A program made the position numbers and the translations under genes. A stretch of DNA of 64,000 bases, from contig NC_054559.1 of NCBI RefSeq assembly GCF_017654505.1, forward strand, positions 7,515,781-7,579,780, written 5' to 3'. Every line of letters starts with the position of its first letter. Position 1 is the first letter of the stretch. Under the pieces are notes generated by a model. That model did not search any database. It was not told where the DNA came from and saw only the letters and a list, made by a program, of their open reading frames with translations. Source of the DNA: Polyodon spathula. Lineage: Eukaryota; Chordata; Actinopteri; Acipenseriformes; Polyodontidae. This document shows positions 51,834 through 64,000 of this stretch, in pieces.

Positions 51834-52502
51834 TGTGGTGACACGGGGTCTCATTTGCTTTTATTTTAAGCAGAATAAATGGACAGACTCAGGGATTGCA
51901 GATGCAAATGGAATACCCGCTCTTTAATTTTTTGTGGTACACTCGGTCTCTATGGTCTCTAAGACCACGCAGAAACAATAAACCCCATTCTCTGGCTATC
52001 AGGTTCCCTCTCTCTCACCAACTCCTGTCGGTTCTTGGTCTTGCAGCTTTTAGGTCGCTACTCACTTTCACTTGGTCTCTTACTTTCATTCACCACTCCC
52101 TCTCACAACTCGCACTCAAACTGCCTCGTGTTCTTATACCACCCCCCACCCCCCACCTGGCATGCTCCGTACCCTAACCTGCTCTCCTCCAATCACTGCA
52201 GCACATCACTCTCCCTGACTCTACCCGCAACCCCCCCCCCCCCCCCACACACACACACACGCACACATACACACACGCACACACGCACACACACACTCTG
52301 CCCTGCTCTCTCAACCTAACCCTTCCCGGCATGGTCCCTGCTCAAACAATACATGCACCTGCTGTAAAACAAACAGAAAAACAACATAAACTGTCCCTTC
52401 AGGCGCAGACCAGCAATGAAGGTGGACATGTCACAGCAATTCGTCTATTAACACGGAACACTAATGTACATTCATTTCCTTTAAGACAAACATGTATCAC
52501 AG
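51834..52502 (-). mobile_element. Possible solo LTR or LTR-like repeat
   Basis: Read on the minus strand, the block has a TATA-like GTATAAGAAC, AATAAA-like motifs, and ends ...GTGTCACCACA at 51834, which resembles an LTR 3' end. The other boundary is guessed from TGTGATACATG near 52502. No target duplication was found. The block includes a C-run and CA repeat (about 52210-52300) that look like later expansions. Confidence 0.4.
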
Positions 52503-55319
52503 TGTCAAAGGGGACAATAAGTGTCTTATTATTCCTAGCTGGGAGTGCTTTACTTAATTAATACAGAGCACTACTTTCGTATTACAGTGTAAATCTTCCC
52601 CGCGGACCATCTTTTAAATTACCACAGCCTCAAATTTGATTATGGATGTGCCTGATCTGTTTACCATTCCCAATTCCCCAAAGCAGAAACAAGACCTGTG
52701 GGAGTGAATAAATCCCCTATAATCATTATTTATAGAATGAAATTATTACAATACACTAGAACTTTATTTACCTGCTATACAGCTTGAAAGAGCAAGTGGG
52801 ATAAGAAATGGTGCTGGTGTTGGTTTCTGAAATAAAGTTTTTAGCTAGTGCAGCATGTAGCCTATATTAAGATGTTGTCTGTTTCTCAGGTTGTCATTTC
52901 TCTTAAGGCCACCCTACTGCAGAAAAGGCTACATGCTGTGACCCGTCTCTAACATGTTCAGTCTCTGTTGGCTAGGATGTGATGCGAACAGTGTAAGAAA
53001 CCGCTTTCCTTTCTGATCAAAGACAGCTAGGGTTGCCTCTTTTTTTTTAGATTCCCAGACTTCTCAAATGGTGTTTTTTTTTTTTGTTTTTTTTAATAGC
53101 ATTTAAAGTAACAGTTTATAGCCTTGCATGCACAAATCTCACATTTGAATCTAAATGTATTCCTGCTTTTACTTAAACTCGTATTCTTTTCAGTTGTAGA
53201 AGAAGAAGCAGCAGCTTTATGGAAAGCAACTTTTACCTTCAAATTATCTACAAAGAACATATTCATGAACTGAAAACAAATCCTTTGTGTTGGAGAGCAA
53301 AACAAATGTCTTTCCTGTTGTTCATTGAGGTATTTAATTACTTTTAATGACTGAAAATGAAGGCACGATGAGACAAAAGTTCCTAATCAGGCAGAAAGTG
53401 GTTGCTAAAAATGATAACACAGGCATTTGAAATGGACTGCAATGATATCTTTCATTAAAAAAGCACTTCAAGGTTGCTTTTATAGACAGCTGCTTTTTAT
53501 TTTTTTCTGATTTTGTTTTCCCTAACACCCTTATCCCTAAAGTAAACGTTTTCTACAGTAGTCAAGCAAAATGTGCTTGTTTCGCTCTTTCTTTCTTTCT
53601 TTAAGTTTAAGCTTTTCACCTTTCAAGACAGTTTTACTGAAAGCTCAGACACACTTCAGAAGTTTTCAGTTCCATACAGAGCACTGTTGTAGACCGAATG
53701 CTCAACAGGCAGTGGGTTTCTGACAGGAGAGATAAATATAAAAAAGGGGGCAGGTAATGCTTTGTGGCACACATTAGTTGTGATAGAAATCGATTTAGCC
53801 TTTGTTTTTCACATGGAACACAACTACTGGCAAACACCCATTTTAAAAAGCAAAAACATCTCTTGTTCATCAATAAATGTTTGAAATACGGCCACATTTT
53901 TTTAATATACTGTATATCCATCTGCCTCCTGGCTTCAACTGCACCACTAGTTATCTAAAAGACCATTGATGCCCCAGAATTTTAAGTCAGTACTTTCTTA
54001 TTATGAGTACTGTACTGTACTTTGAGGCTTCTCAAATTGCAGTACAGAATTCAGTCACTTTCATAATGTGCACCCTTTACCAGTCTCAGAAGAATCTGTG
54101 CAAGCACAGTATACTGTGTAATAATATTCCATATGTATAAAAGAGCTGATTCCATACTATCAGGTACAATAACACAGCAATGTCAAGTGGGGTTATGCAA
54201 GCAATGATGGAATAAAGTATTTTATATTTTGTACGTTTATTTAATTTGGTTTCTTTGTAGAAAGTGGCTATGATTAACTGTAACCTAGCAACTGCAAAGG
54301 GTTCTCACCGATGGGCGGGGGTTTTGGTAAACAAAAGTTTCACAGCAGGGACCTCAAAAAGAACAAGGAGCCAGTGCTAAGGCATTGCATGCTCAAAGTC
54401 ATTTCAGCCAATTAAATGCCATTCATTTATTATGCACAAACAGCACACAACCAGCCTAACCCATGCTAACATATCCTCAGTCTTACAGTAATATGACTAA
54501 AGAATTTATACTGCAGCCCCTGATGAGGATTCAAATGATATTGTCAACATGAACAGATCTTCTTTTATAAATGTAGAAGTAAAATAAGATCATAAAGGAT
54601 GCAAGAAATGCCTTAGGTACAATTTGCCTCTGCTTTCAGAAATATGTTATTAGCCACATGTAGAAGTTATAAATATACATATCAGTTCAATAATTAATAC
54701 TCTTATTTTTTTTACAAAGGTAGATGCAAAATGCTGCAAATTATTCCTGCAAGCGCTGCATCATCTTTATAATTGCATGCCTGGCCTTGTTTGAAAAGTT
54801 TGACAACTAACGTAAAGTTTAGAAGCAAGGTTTAATCATTTGAATGAATATAAATTGCTTATTTTGAGAAAATGAAAGCTACGTGTTTTTGGAACAGAAG
54901 ACGACGGCACTGTTAGGAAACACAGCTAACTGACACAACAATAAAATGCAGCGTCTGACACCCCAACTGCTCCACCGTGTAGTCATATAGAGCTGCTCAG
55001 TCATTCTGATTCCGTCAGTCAGGAAGATAAAAACAAGATTTATAAATTAAAAACCAATTAGTGTAGGACACAGCATACTTTTTTTTCTGTTTACAGCTCA
55101 TCGTTCTCCCTCGGGTTCATTTTACCATATTCTATAAAGAACAAAATAAGGTTTAGAAACGCATTTTGGTATAAACATGACAGGAAAACATAGTGTCTGT
55201 AAATTTACTGGGTTAGCAAACTTTTAGTGAAGTGTGAGAGAAAGCTTTGATCCCATTAGGATTTGGCAACACTCTGCTGGTCTGAGAGGAGCGACAGATA
55301 TTATCAGGTGCTGCCTGAC

Positions 55320-55366
55320 CTCACATCATCATCCATCACACACACTCACATAGGCAGAAATGCATT

Positions 55367-55414
<48 letters not shown>

Positions 55415-55515
55415 CAGAGACACTCACACATACTCAGACAGGCAGAAACACACTCTCACACACACACACACACACAGACAGACAAATACACAGGCAGACA
55501 CATGCACACAAATGG

Positions 55516-55560
<45 letters not shown>

Positions 55561-55592
55561 GGCAGGCAGAGAAACACTCACGCACACGCACA
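55320..55592. repeat. Interrupted (AC)n repeat
   Basis: Several CA-rich blocks (the longest near 55370-55411 and 55520-55555), separated by GGCAGA-type interruptions. Open frames here encode only His-Thr runs. Confidence 0.95.
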
Positions 55593-55848
55593 CACTTACT
55601 GCCGTACAGATGATAACAGACAATGCATACATACACGTATCAATCACCTGCAACACAAATCTATTTAAGGTACTTTACTAAAACTAAACACATGTACAGG
55701 TATGTTGGGAAGGCAAGTACAAAATGCTTTCTATGTATGTTACCAATGTTTAGCTTGTCTGACTGGCGAGACAATCGCAAGAACTGAATGACTTGATATC
55801 ACCCGTTTGATACATGATATGCAACATGAACAAGCACTGCATACATAC

Positions 55849-55996
55849 CTATTGGTCTCTGTGCTGTACTGCCCCTTTCCCACCTGATTGACAGCACAGA
55901 CCCGGAATTGGTAGGTACGGGCTGGGGTTAACCCTGTCACAACTGCCCCTGAGGTATCAGCCTGCACTTTGGGCAAATTCACCTTCCATGGGGAGT
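55849..55996 (-). CDS. SDK1: SDK1 exon: FN3 repeat 1, second half
   Basis: 148 bases. It encodes SPWKVNLPKVQADTSGAVVT, then GLTPARTYQFRVCAVNQVGK and GQYSTETNR, the typical FN3 L-x-P-x-x-x-Y-x-F-R-V-x-A-V-N strand. It begins after TTTCAG (AG at 55998-55997). The donor GTATGT starts at 55848. It enters with one carried base and leaves with two, giving a split Arg codon. Confidence 0.93.
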
Positions 55997-56745
55997 CTGA
56001 AACAAGAATATTAAAAAAAAAGAAAACAAGAGAAAAAGTGAAAAAGAATCAGAGGAAACGAGAAAGCGAGAAAAAGTGTACATTATTAGTATGGTAAATT
56101 ATTGTAATGTATAGTAAATACAGTATTAAAGGCATGCATTATTACTATGTAAAGTTCCTGTATAATATGTATCTTGCTGTATTTTATAAGGGCTCAGAGA
56201 TCTGATTAGTGTTACTGCGAGTGGGTATGACTATGGACACAAGTTGGACATATGCCTCCAAATACAAGGAATTTCAATTGAAAAATATATTTGAATAGTG
56301 TCAGTTTCAGTAATAAAATGTTAGGAACTCAAAAGCCCTTGACATTAAAGTATTAGCTTCAAAACCAACCCCTCAGGTCTGCGTCACTACAGCACATATC
56401 CAGTGGTGCTCATTATTCAGTGATCGATAACAATAACCAGCCACTGGCTAGCTTTTCAGTCAGAGTGTGCTGGTGCTTCAGTCCCCGAGACATACAGAAG
56501 CATGGTCTCGTTATATTTCACTAATTGCATTGCGCTCCTTTCAAATCAATGTATGTGTGGGATAAATTGGAAAATATGCCATCGATCAATACAGTTATTC
56601 ACCAGATGACAGTGCCAAACTGGACTGGAAAGGAATGTGTAAAGCAAGGGTCATAAATCCACTGTCTATAGCACACAAGTTTTATTAGCAATCGCTTTTT
56701 CAGAGTTTAAAAAAGTAATTGGATTGCATACATTTACAACAGCAA

Positions 56746-56746
56746 C

Positions 56747-56812
<66 letters not shown>

Positions 56813-56850
56813 AAGAAGAAGAAGAAGAAGAAGAAGAAGAAGAAGAAGAA
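56746..56850. repeat. Compound (AAT)n-(AAG)n microsatellite
   Basis: About 12 AAT units change into about 22 AAG units. Read on the sense (minus) strand, this is a TTC array followed by TTA, a long pyrimidine run about 850 bases upstream of the FN3-1 second-half exon. Confidence 0.97.
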
Positions 56851-58284
56851 AATTACAGTGGTTACCCTGTTTGTAAATTTGAAAATCGGTGGATAGATAT
56901 TACTCAGGTTTTGCAGACAATTAAATCTAATGCATGTATACAATTAAATGATAGCATCACTATAGCCACTGTCATGCAACAGAGAAATGTTAGTTTAAGG
57001 GTACAATACAGCTGCTACATGCCTACCTGTATACAAGGTCTTTAACTTTGATTTAATCCAGAGCTAAATTTAATTGAATATGCAGGATGTAATAGCGGAA
57101 AGGGTTAAGGTTAACTTTTCCCTATGTCCACTTGGTAGCAGTTGAGCTGCACTGAGGTACAATACCTATGATGATACTTGTCAGGTTTACACAGAAGGAA
57201 AGATGCTTTAAGTTCTGCTTATAAGCAGCTTAATGTAGGACGCAGTCAGATTCAGCTCCACTGTCTATTAATCTCACTGTCACCTCAGGGCTTGGCAGTG
57301 TTTATATGCTGCATCTGTAGAATACTTTATTCATTCTCTTTCTCTCAATGCACAGTAAGTGATCTGGCTGTAACGCAAGATTGAGCGGTAAGCTGCATTT
57401 ATCCTCTATTTTAGTAGGTTTATGAAAAAGAGGGATCAATAGAGGAGGTGTGCGTGTGGGTTGGGGGGTTGGGGGAGGGTCGTTTCTGGCAAAACAATTC
57501 TGACCACTGCCTTGTCAAGAAGATAAACCTGTTGACTGAACCTGATGGTTCAGCAAAGGACTTAATAAAGCAGTGATACCCTGACACAGCCACACAGGTG
57601 AGAAGAAAATCAAACCTGGAACCAGGCCTCCATTCAGGTCAATTGAAATAAGGCTTGTGCACTTTCTGCTGGCCGACACTATCAATAAACTCCGAGGTCT
57701 GTTCCCAGCAGCCATGGGGTAAATTAATCTGCTATTTATAAAATGTAATACATTCCCACTGACTAAGAGCAGCAGCAAGTCCTTGGCATCCAATCAACAC
57801 GTGTCACCATATTTCAAACTTTACAGACCTTTTTACAACAATGCATTCTAAGTTGAGGCAGATGCTTCAGTCCCACAGCACTCAAAACTGAGCTTTATGA
57901 ATGACAAATTCTTAGAACTAGCTTCTCTATTAACCATTAGCGCATACAGCCATGTGCATGTTCTGCACTGTGCGTACCTTTGATTTGCAAAATTTCGGCT
58001 TCATAAGTGTGCACTTGCATGTATCTTGTGCGATCAGTTGAAGCGAAGTTATAGAATCTTGCTGTTTATGTAGTGGTAGTCATGAGCAAATGGAAGCAGA
58101 TATGTTTGGTTGAATCTTCAAAAAGGGAAACAATCTTTCTTCTGATGATCCAGAATGCCAGAGGGAAATAAAATCAGTAAAGCACCGAACCATCTGTTTC
58201 TGGCAAATACGTTGGTGGCAATGAATGTTAGTACAGTACTACAGAATGATCTGAATTCTGCTGTTCTTCCAGGACTGAGCATGG

Positions 58285-58665
58285 TAAGTCCACATTTAAA
58301 GTTTCATTGGGCGAGACAAAGACAGACACACGCATCCTCGAATTGTGTGCCGTCAGCCGTCCGCTTCTTTTCACTCTGCAGATCTGTCATGCAGCCACCT
58401 CAGAGCTACAGCATTGGAGGACCACGCACCTCTGGGCAACTTACAGCCAGGCCCGCAGGCGCCCGGCCAGTCTACAGGGGTCGCTGGTGCGTGGTGAGCC
58501 AAGGACACCCTGGCCAACCTAAGCCCTCACTGCCCGGGCGGCGCTTGGCCAATTGTGAGCCACCCCCTGGGAGCTCCAGTCCATGGTCGGCAGTGGAATA
58601 GCCTGGACTTGAACTGACTAGCTCCAGCCTATAGGATGCATCCTGCACTCCTCCTTGGGAGCACT
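58285..58665 (-). mobile_element. tRNA-derived SINE
   Basis: On the minus strand there is a tRNA-like head, with a pol III B-box match GTTCAAGTCC at 58614-58605. A GC-rich body with CTCCCAGGGGGTGGCTCACA and a GAAAAGAAGCGG stretch follows. The same head type occurs at 37581. I remember this as a common SINE of basal ray-finned fishes, but cannot name the family with certainty. An ORF of 148 codons across it (58155-58601, plus strand) is a by-product of the GC-rich body, not a gene. Confidence 0.7.
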
Positions 58666-58743
58666 TTCATTTTAATTTTATCAGTGTCTTATATCAAAAT
58701 GAATCATATATTTTCCTAATCATTAACACATAATTGCCAAGTT

Positions 58744-58843
<100 letters not shown>

Positions 58844-60190
58844 CAGTAGTAGCCGATTACAGCCCTATAGATTATATTAGAACTCCCTGAGTTTACAATC
58901 TTATTATGCAGAGCTGGAAGATTATATGGTTGTTATGTATAGGTCACGTGGACATCTTAACTGACTTCACCACAGCACACAAACTGACAGATTTCAAAAT
59001 GTTACTGATGAAAACAGAGACGTTGAAAATCAGGAAAATACTGCCACAAGAAAAAAGACGCTGAGTGATATAAATTTACTAAAAGCGTAACTGGAAGGAA
59101 ATGGAGAAAACAGGGAAATTCATCAAATACCAGAACAGCAACTTGACAACATTACGGTACACTGGGAAGCAAAGACAGGTATTTAACACGACAATATGAA
59201 AGTTCAATTTAGTAAGGTAAACAGACTTCACAAAAACAAAACAAAACAAAAGCATTAAAAAAAACAAGGGAAGGGAAATGGTTATATGTGCTTCAAGCTA
59301 TTGTAAACAGCTACAACTATTCATAACAAATAAAGCACATCAAAGTGTGCAATAAAAAGCCTGTCATTGTATCTCGGGCTTCTGGTGACATGGATCCTCC
59401 ACTTTCGGTCTCGTCATTTATCTGCCACGAGAGTGTATTACTTTTACTATTATTCTTATTGATGTTTGATTTTTTTAACTGCCTGTTTTGTCATGTGTAA
59501 CATAAAAAAAAAAAAAAAAGTTTAGGTTTATACGCCATGCTTAGGGGATGAGTAATGATTAGCTGTAGTGATTGTGAGAGTAAAATTATTAGAAATAGAA
59601 CCAGCATAAAAGATTTATGAGCTAGTCTTCCCCCTATTTTAAGTCGGTATTTCAAATAGGTATAAGCTAGCTTTTACTGTTCTTGTGAACTATTTGGCTG
59701 TCTGTGTGGTTGCTGTTCTGCCTTGATGGCAGAGGGCTGTGTTTATTCATTTTTACAAAAGGAAACAGTGATACAATTTGATTGCAGTTTTCTTATATGG
59801 CAGTGTAGGACAGTCTGAAACTCGGAAAAGAACAAAAATGCAGCACTTTGATGTTGAGTCGTTATCGGAATGAGAAGGGACGTTGGTTTGGTTCAGTTGT
59901 GCGTACCATGTGAAAGATTTCTGGGGGTGCGTCTGCTAGTAACAATCCAGCTAAAATTCTTTTTTTTTTTTTTTTTTTAAAGCAGGACAAAAAATGCTGA
60001 AGCTATCAAGAAAAGAATCAGATGCAACTCAAATATTCCTGTGGTTCAGCCATTTTTCTCAGGAGCCTTGTGATTTGACAGCATGGATTGCCTTATTTGA
60101 TTACATTTGCAGAGCAGGGGTAAGATGGTGCTGCATATTTGCTGAAGGGTTTCTTTCATTGCTCTTGTTTCTCTTTTGTGTTTAACTTAC

Positions 60191-60327
60191 TGTTTTCAGA
60201 CAGCTCAACCACATAGTAGAGGAGGGGGCTGTTTCCATCAAAGGGAGGCACCCAGGAGAGACCCACGGTGCGACTGTCAGAGACGTTCAAGCTGGCCTGA
60301 AGGTTCCGAGGGGAGTGTGGGAGTTCA
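60191..60327 (-). CDS. SDK1: SDK1 exon: FN3 repeat 1, first half
   Basis: 137 bases. It starts the FN3 array with ELPHSPRNLQASLNVSDSR and then TVGLSWVPPFDGNSPLLYYV, which holds the FN3 core tryptophan and the P-x-D-G-N-S-P turn. It ends SENN with a split codon. Acceptor AG at 60329-60328 after a T-rich tract; donor GTAAGT at 60190-60189. One NVS sequon. The DSRTVxLSW stretch is a main reason to choose SDK1 over SDK2. Confidence 0.93.
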
Positions 60328-63108
60328 CTGGAAAACAAGCGCAACAGAGAAACATCAACACCACAGTGGCACTGCAGAGGAGGATCTGTGGTTCAGGGCT
60401 CCCTGTAACGACTTGAAATTCTACAAACGTGAGGCAGGCAGTTAAGACACCCAGAGGAATTTACAGGAGAAAAATATAATCAATTTTACAATTGCAAAAA
60501 CAAACTGCTCTCTAGAAGTTTAAATAAATTCACAGTCAACTTAAAAGTCTGCTTTCTCCTTTACTGATTGGTCTATTAAATACACAATCAATCTCACCTG
60601 AAACTAGGAATACAGATCACTAGTAAATATGAGATACTTTTACGAGATGTTGATCAGTTGAGAATTTCATACTGTATACATAATTTCTATATTATTCTAT
60701 ATAATGCATATTAATGTATAGCTTTTGTTCACACTGAAATACACTAAACAAGCTTTACATTACTTAAAAAATTCATATATAATAACCACCAGTAAGGCGA
60801 TTATAAGTATGGTACACTGAGTTCAACAAATCCAAGCTGTTGTGCTTATTTATTCCAATCTTTTTGTATCTATTTATACAGGAAACACAGTATGATATGC
60901 ATCTTGTTAACAACAATGCAATTTTGGTTGTTCCACTAGAATCAATTACATTATGGTACATTTATATTCAACAAAAATCTAACCACAAACAGTTATGTCT
61001 ACTTTTAATGCAGCTTTTTTGTTCTATTGTGCAATTGAAAATGTCAAGTATCCTCAGTCCAGGTTTAAATGAGCTACCATATTTGCTGCAATAAAAGCTG
61101 ACCTTGTGTAAAAGTCGACCCCCAACCCCCCAGTTGTGAGGGCGAGATTCAGGTATAGAGTTTATTTTTCTTAAATATATGTATTAGATATCCTGATGGC
61201 GTTTGAGCAGCAGATTTGAAAAAATAACAATTTTATAAGCAATTCTACCTAGAACCGCCAGACGCATCAAAATGATATGATACAGTACATGTTTTTTTTT
61301 GTATAGCCTACAATAGTATTATTTTAGTATGCAAGCCCCAGCCCAACTTCCTTCCTAGCCCACACGGAAGTATGTATGTACTGTTTGTACCAAAATCTCC
61401 ACTTCCATATTGGTAAATTTCAGTTTTCGCTACTGAGCATCCTCATCACCATCGCTAGTACCAGGCTGAGGTCTTTGTGTGCCATTCATTTTCTTTTGGA
61501 ATGTGTAGCCTACACATGCAGAGTTGACCCAAACCCTCTGTTTATCGTGAGATGTGTATAATACTTCACCCCTAATTGCAGTGAGGGGTATTTAAATTGG
61601 TTGATTGCAGAATTGCCTGCTTTACCTAATTAGTCTTATAAAATAGGTCACTATTTTGACGATGAGTGCGGCTGTACTGAACATGCACACTGCATGGCTT
61701 TTTGCTGTCGGTTTTTCCCCTTTATAAATTTGGTCCTTGGTCAACACGGGTCATTTTTGCCTCTCCAGGTGAGCTGCTTGGGCTTTAGTAGGTTAAAACC
61801 TGTACCTTATATTTAAAACACAGGTTAGCACATTCTGAGCTGTCATTTCTGTCTCTCCACATGATCTACCTATTATTCAATAGAGGTAGCCCATTTGGAG
61901 GGGAGCTGCTATTTTTCAGATTAGTCTGCTAACAAATTGGGGAAAAAATCGGTGGTAAAATAACTGGGCACTATAAATAAAAAATAAACTATAAAAAAAA
62001 ATACTGGAGTTGGATCTCTGTCATTAATGAAAATTAACCAGGGTAATTTCAACTCGCTTTCATTTTGTTTGATGGATAAACAGGGTCTGCAAATGACCCG
62101 ATCAGGGATGTCTAGAAAAATCAACCTTCCTTTTAACAGTCTTATAGCAATAACTAAATGCTATATTGCCACCAGATGACTAAATGTTATTGAATAATAA
62201 TATTAATAATAATAACAACACTTAAAGAAATTACAGTCTCACATTTTCTTAAAATGTGGAAAAAATTATATTCTAAAATACTTCTGTGTGACTTCTTATC
62301 TAGCATGCAGCTTCCATAGTACTGTGTATTCGTCAGCATCAGCTGTTGGCAACACTAAGTGCTATATGCTCAGAATACAAGATTCCTATCTCTGTTCCAG
62401 GGTTTATTTCTATGGCTTGTGTAATCAGACACACCTGACATTCTTTAAGCTAGTTTTAAAACATGGAATGGCTCTGATTGTTGTGCAATGGGAGCTGTTT
62501 GCCATCCCTGGGAACTTGAACAGAAATTATAAATGTAAAGATTAACCTCTTCAAGCAAAGGTGCAATGCAGTGTCAAAGGATAGGCTCTGAAGGAAACAG
62601 CAGTCGTATATTCTTGTGCTTGTCCCGTAATAATTACAGGATTCTGCTATCTGGTGCCTTAAAGAGGGCTGTCTGAACAGCTATTACTGCTATTAACACT
62701 GACCCCTATTTCTAAGAAACAGCAATTACACTTCCTCAACTTTTCCCTTCATACTTCATTTGAGACCCAAATTAGCATGTCGAGACTTAGGGTATTACTC
62801 TCTCACACCCATACACCATGGAAAATGCACCGATGAACCCACGGAACACAGTAGCGCTATCAACTGACTGCCGTTGTTAGTTAATAAAATTTATCAATTA
62901 GTGTCCTCCAGTAATTACTAGCAAAGGATTCCTAACTCAACAAAGAACCTTGCTGAAGTATTAAACCGAAACAAAGTGCAACACAAATACTCCAAACAAC
63001 CAGTGAGCTCTCAGACTACTAGCTTAAGGAGCTTCAGGGCTAGATTAAATAGAGGAAGATGGAAAATTTAACAATTTGTCTATTCTGACTAAAAAAATAA
63101 ATACTCAC
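60328..63108 (-). other. Intron between Ig6 and FN3-1, no element recognised
   Basis: 2,781 bases of AT-rich intron. I saw no open frame with family signatures, no long tandem array and no clear transposon ends. A short ATT/AATA-rich patch lies near 62190-62220. Confidence 0.6.
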
Positions 63109-63282
63109 ATAACTTCTAGTCGGGCACCTTTAGAGTCATTGCCCCCTTGAGAAAGGACCTCACAGGTGTAGTCTCCGATATCACCTGACCAGGTCTGGCT
63201 GATCTGAAGAGAGCCATCCTTGATGCTGAGCCGAGAACTCCTGTCGTTGTTGAGTGGGACACCATCCTTCTTCCAGACAAAC
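63109..63282 (-). CDS. SDK1: SDK1 exon: second half of Ig domain 6
   Basis: 174 bases; enters needing one base and leaves with two. It encodes FVWKKDGVPLNN (the core Ig tryptophan), the ISQTWSGDIGDYTCEV signature with the second Ig cysteine, and GGNDSKGARLEV. This closes the Ig6 fold and leads into FN3-1. Acceptor at 63284-63283, donor GTGAGT from 63108. The reading frame stays open for one codon past the donor, so the raw ORF overshoots the exon slightly. Confidence 0.93.
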
Positions 63283-63390
63283 CTACCGGCAGAAAAGGTT
63301 TTCCTTAGAGCAGTGTCCCAATTTGATTCAATTTTGTCATGACGGCCTACAAAGATTGAATGGTAACTATTATTTATGTGGCTCACTTAC

Positions 63391-63493
63391 CTGACAGAGA
63401 CTCTGGGGTCGTAAGTGGCTCCACACTCCAGCACAGCCATCGTTCCCTTGATTACACGTCGGCCCTCAGGTGGATGGGATATAAAAGTACGGT
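63391..63493 (-). CDS. SDK1: SDK1 exon: first half of Ig domain 6
   Basis: 103 bases; enters with one carried base and leaves with two. It encodes NRTFISHPPEGRRVIKGTMA and then VLECGATYDPRVSVR, which contains the first Ig cysteine (LEC) of the last Ig domain. Acceptor AG is at 63495-63494 and donor GTAAGT at 63390-63389. The following intron is 108 bases, the shortest in the window. One NRT sequon. Confidence 0.92.
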
Positions 63494-63858
63494 CTTGAAG
63501 AAACAGAGGCACAGGATGAAGAAAAAAATAAGTTCAAATCTGCAGTCATACCTCATTTTAGGTGGCAACTAAAAACTGCACAATGCATACGTAAAAACAC
63601 CTGTCTTCCACTGTAAAGGCACAACAAAAGCAGAAATGGTTGTGTTAGCACACTTACGTATGTAATTACAAATTTTGCTTATGTACAAGTACTTATGTAT
63701 TTACAATTCTAATTATTTATCAGGTCATTTAATGCAAAGGGATACCATCAATCCAAAAAACCCACTCAATTTAAGCTATAAACATGGAACCTAAACCTGT
63801 AATAATAAAACAAAAAGTAAAAAAACTGATGCAGTATGCCTAGCGGTACTGTCCTTAC

Positions 63859-64000
63859 TCCACACAGTCAGCGAGATGGTAGCGTTGACAGCTCCCTCTG
63901 AGTTGCTGGCGTAACAGCTGTAATTCCCAGCGTCTTGCAGGTAAACTGGCCGAACCTGCAACCCTCCCGTCTCCAGAAGAGTGAATCGAGGAATCTGGAC
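63859..64000 (-). CDS. SDK1: SDK1 exon: end of Ig domain 5 (partial at window edge)
   Basis: The exon continues past position 64000. The frame reads the end of an Ig domain, with LQDAGNYSCYASNSEG holding the D-x-G-x-Y-x-C signature of the last Ig cysteine, then NATISLTVW. The donor is at 63858-63857 (GTAAGG) and the exon ends with one base of a split codon, which the next exon completes as Asn. There are two N-glycosylation sequons, NYS and NAT. It is separated from the next exon by only 365 bases. Confidence 0.9.

Larger units (their letters stand above)
51595..55848 (-). other. Intron between FN3-1 and FN3-2
   Basis: 4,254 bases. Besides the LTR-like block and the AC repeats, the region 52600-55260 is AT-rich and shows nothing I recognise. 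Confidence 0.6.

Noticed and set aside
58155..58601. 148-codon plus-strand ORF
   Set aside because: Antisense of a GC-rich tRNA-derived SINE.

Overview
The window is vertebrate nuclear DNA. It carries one host gene, read on the minus strand: 20 coding exons of a sidekick cell-adhesion protein, best matched to SDK1. Transcription runs from position 64000 toward position 1. The exons encode the end of one Ig domain, the complete last Ig domain, fibronectin type III (FN3) repeats 1 to 8, and most of FN3-9. I placed every splice site by the GT/AG rule and by reading-frame continuity. The joined exons give about 3.05 kb of uninterrupted reading frame, about 1,017 codons. The amino end (signal peptide, first Ig domains) lies beyond 64000. 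FN3-10 to 13, the membrane segment and the cytoplasmic tail lie beyond position 1. No other host gene, tRNA, rRNA or CRISPR array was seen.

The mobile elements suggest a ray-finned fish, possibly a non-teleost such as a sturgeon, paddlefish or gar. This is inference, not proof. They include CR1/L2-type LINEs, a tRNA-derived SINE, several Tc1 transposons, a Tigger/pogo transposon, a hAT remnant, a DIRS tyrosine-recombinase retrotransposon and solo LTRs. All transposase and reverse-transcriptase genes seen carry stops, frameshifts, deletions or truncations.

Layout from the gene's 5' side (high coordinates). 63109-64000: three Ig exons close together. 60191-60327 and 55849-55996: FN3-1, separated by a SINE and trinucleotide arrays. 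51454-51594 and 46740-46921: FN3-2, with a 2.1 kb Tigger element split by a solo LTR in the intron between them. 39377-39492 and 37660-37855: FN3-3, preceded by a 7.2 kb intron holding a DIRS element split by another LTR. 37030-37128 and 34351-34542: FN3-4. 32969-33090, 29829-29938 and 27779-27929: FN3-5 and the start of FN3-6, with a full-length dead Tc1. 27165-27402: rest of FN3-6. 14537-27164: a 12.6 kb repeat-filled intron (a LINE nested in a Tc1, another Tc1, an L2, DIRS-like repeats). 14421-14536 and 13590-13779: FN3-7. 6835-6933 and 2938-3132: FN3-8. 359-560: most of FN3-9.

The most notable observations are these. The exon lengths and phases of FN3-3/4 and FN3-7/8 match, which suggests a block duplication. 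A perfect 70-bp direct repeat flanks the exon at 27779-27929. A 40-bp minisatellite repeats splice-site-like motifs about 15 times. Two solo LTRs of one family each have a perfect 5-bp target duplication. A SINE fragment ends about 10 bases from a donor splice site.
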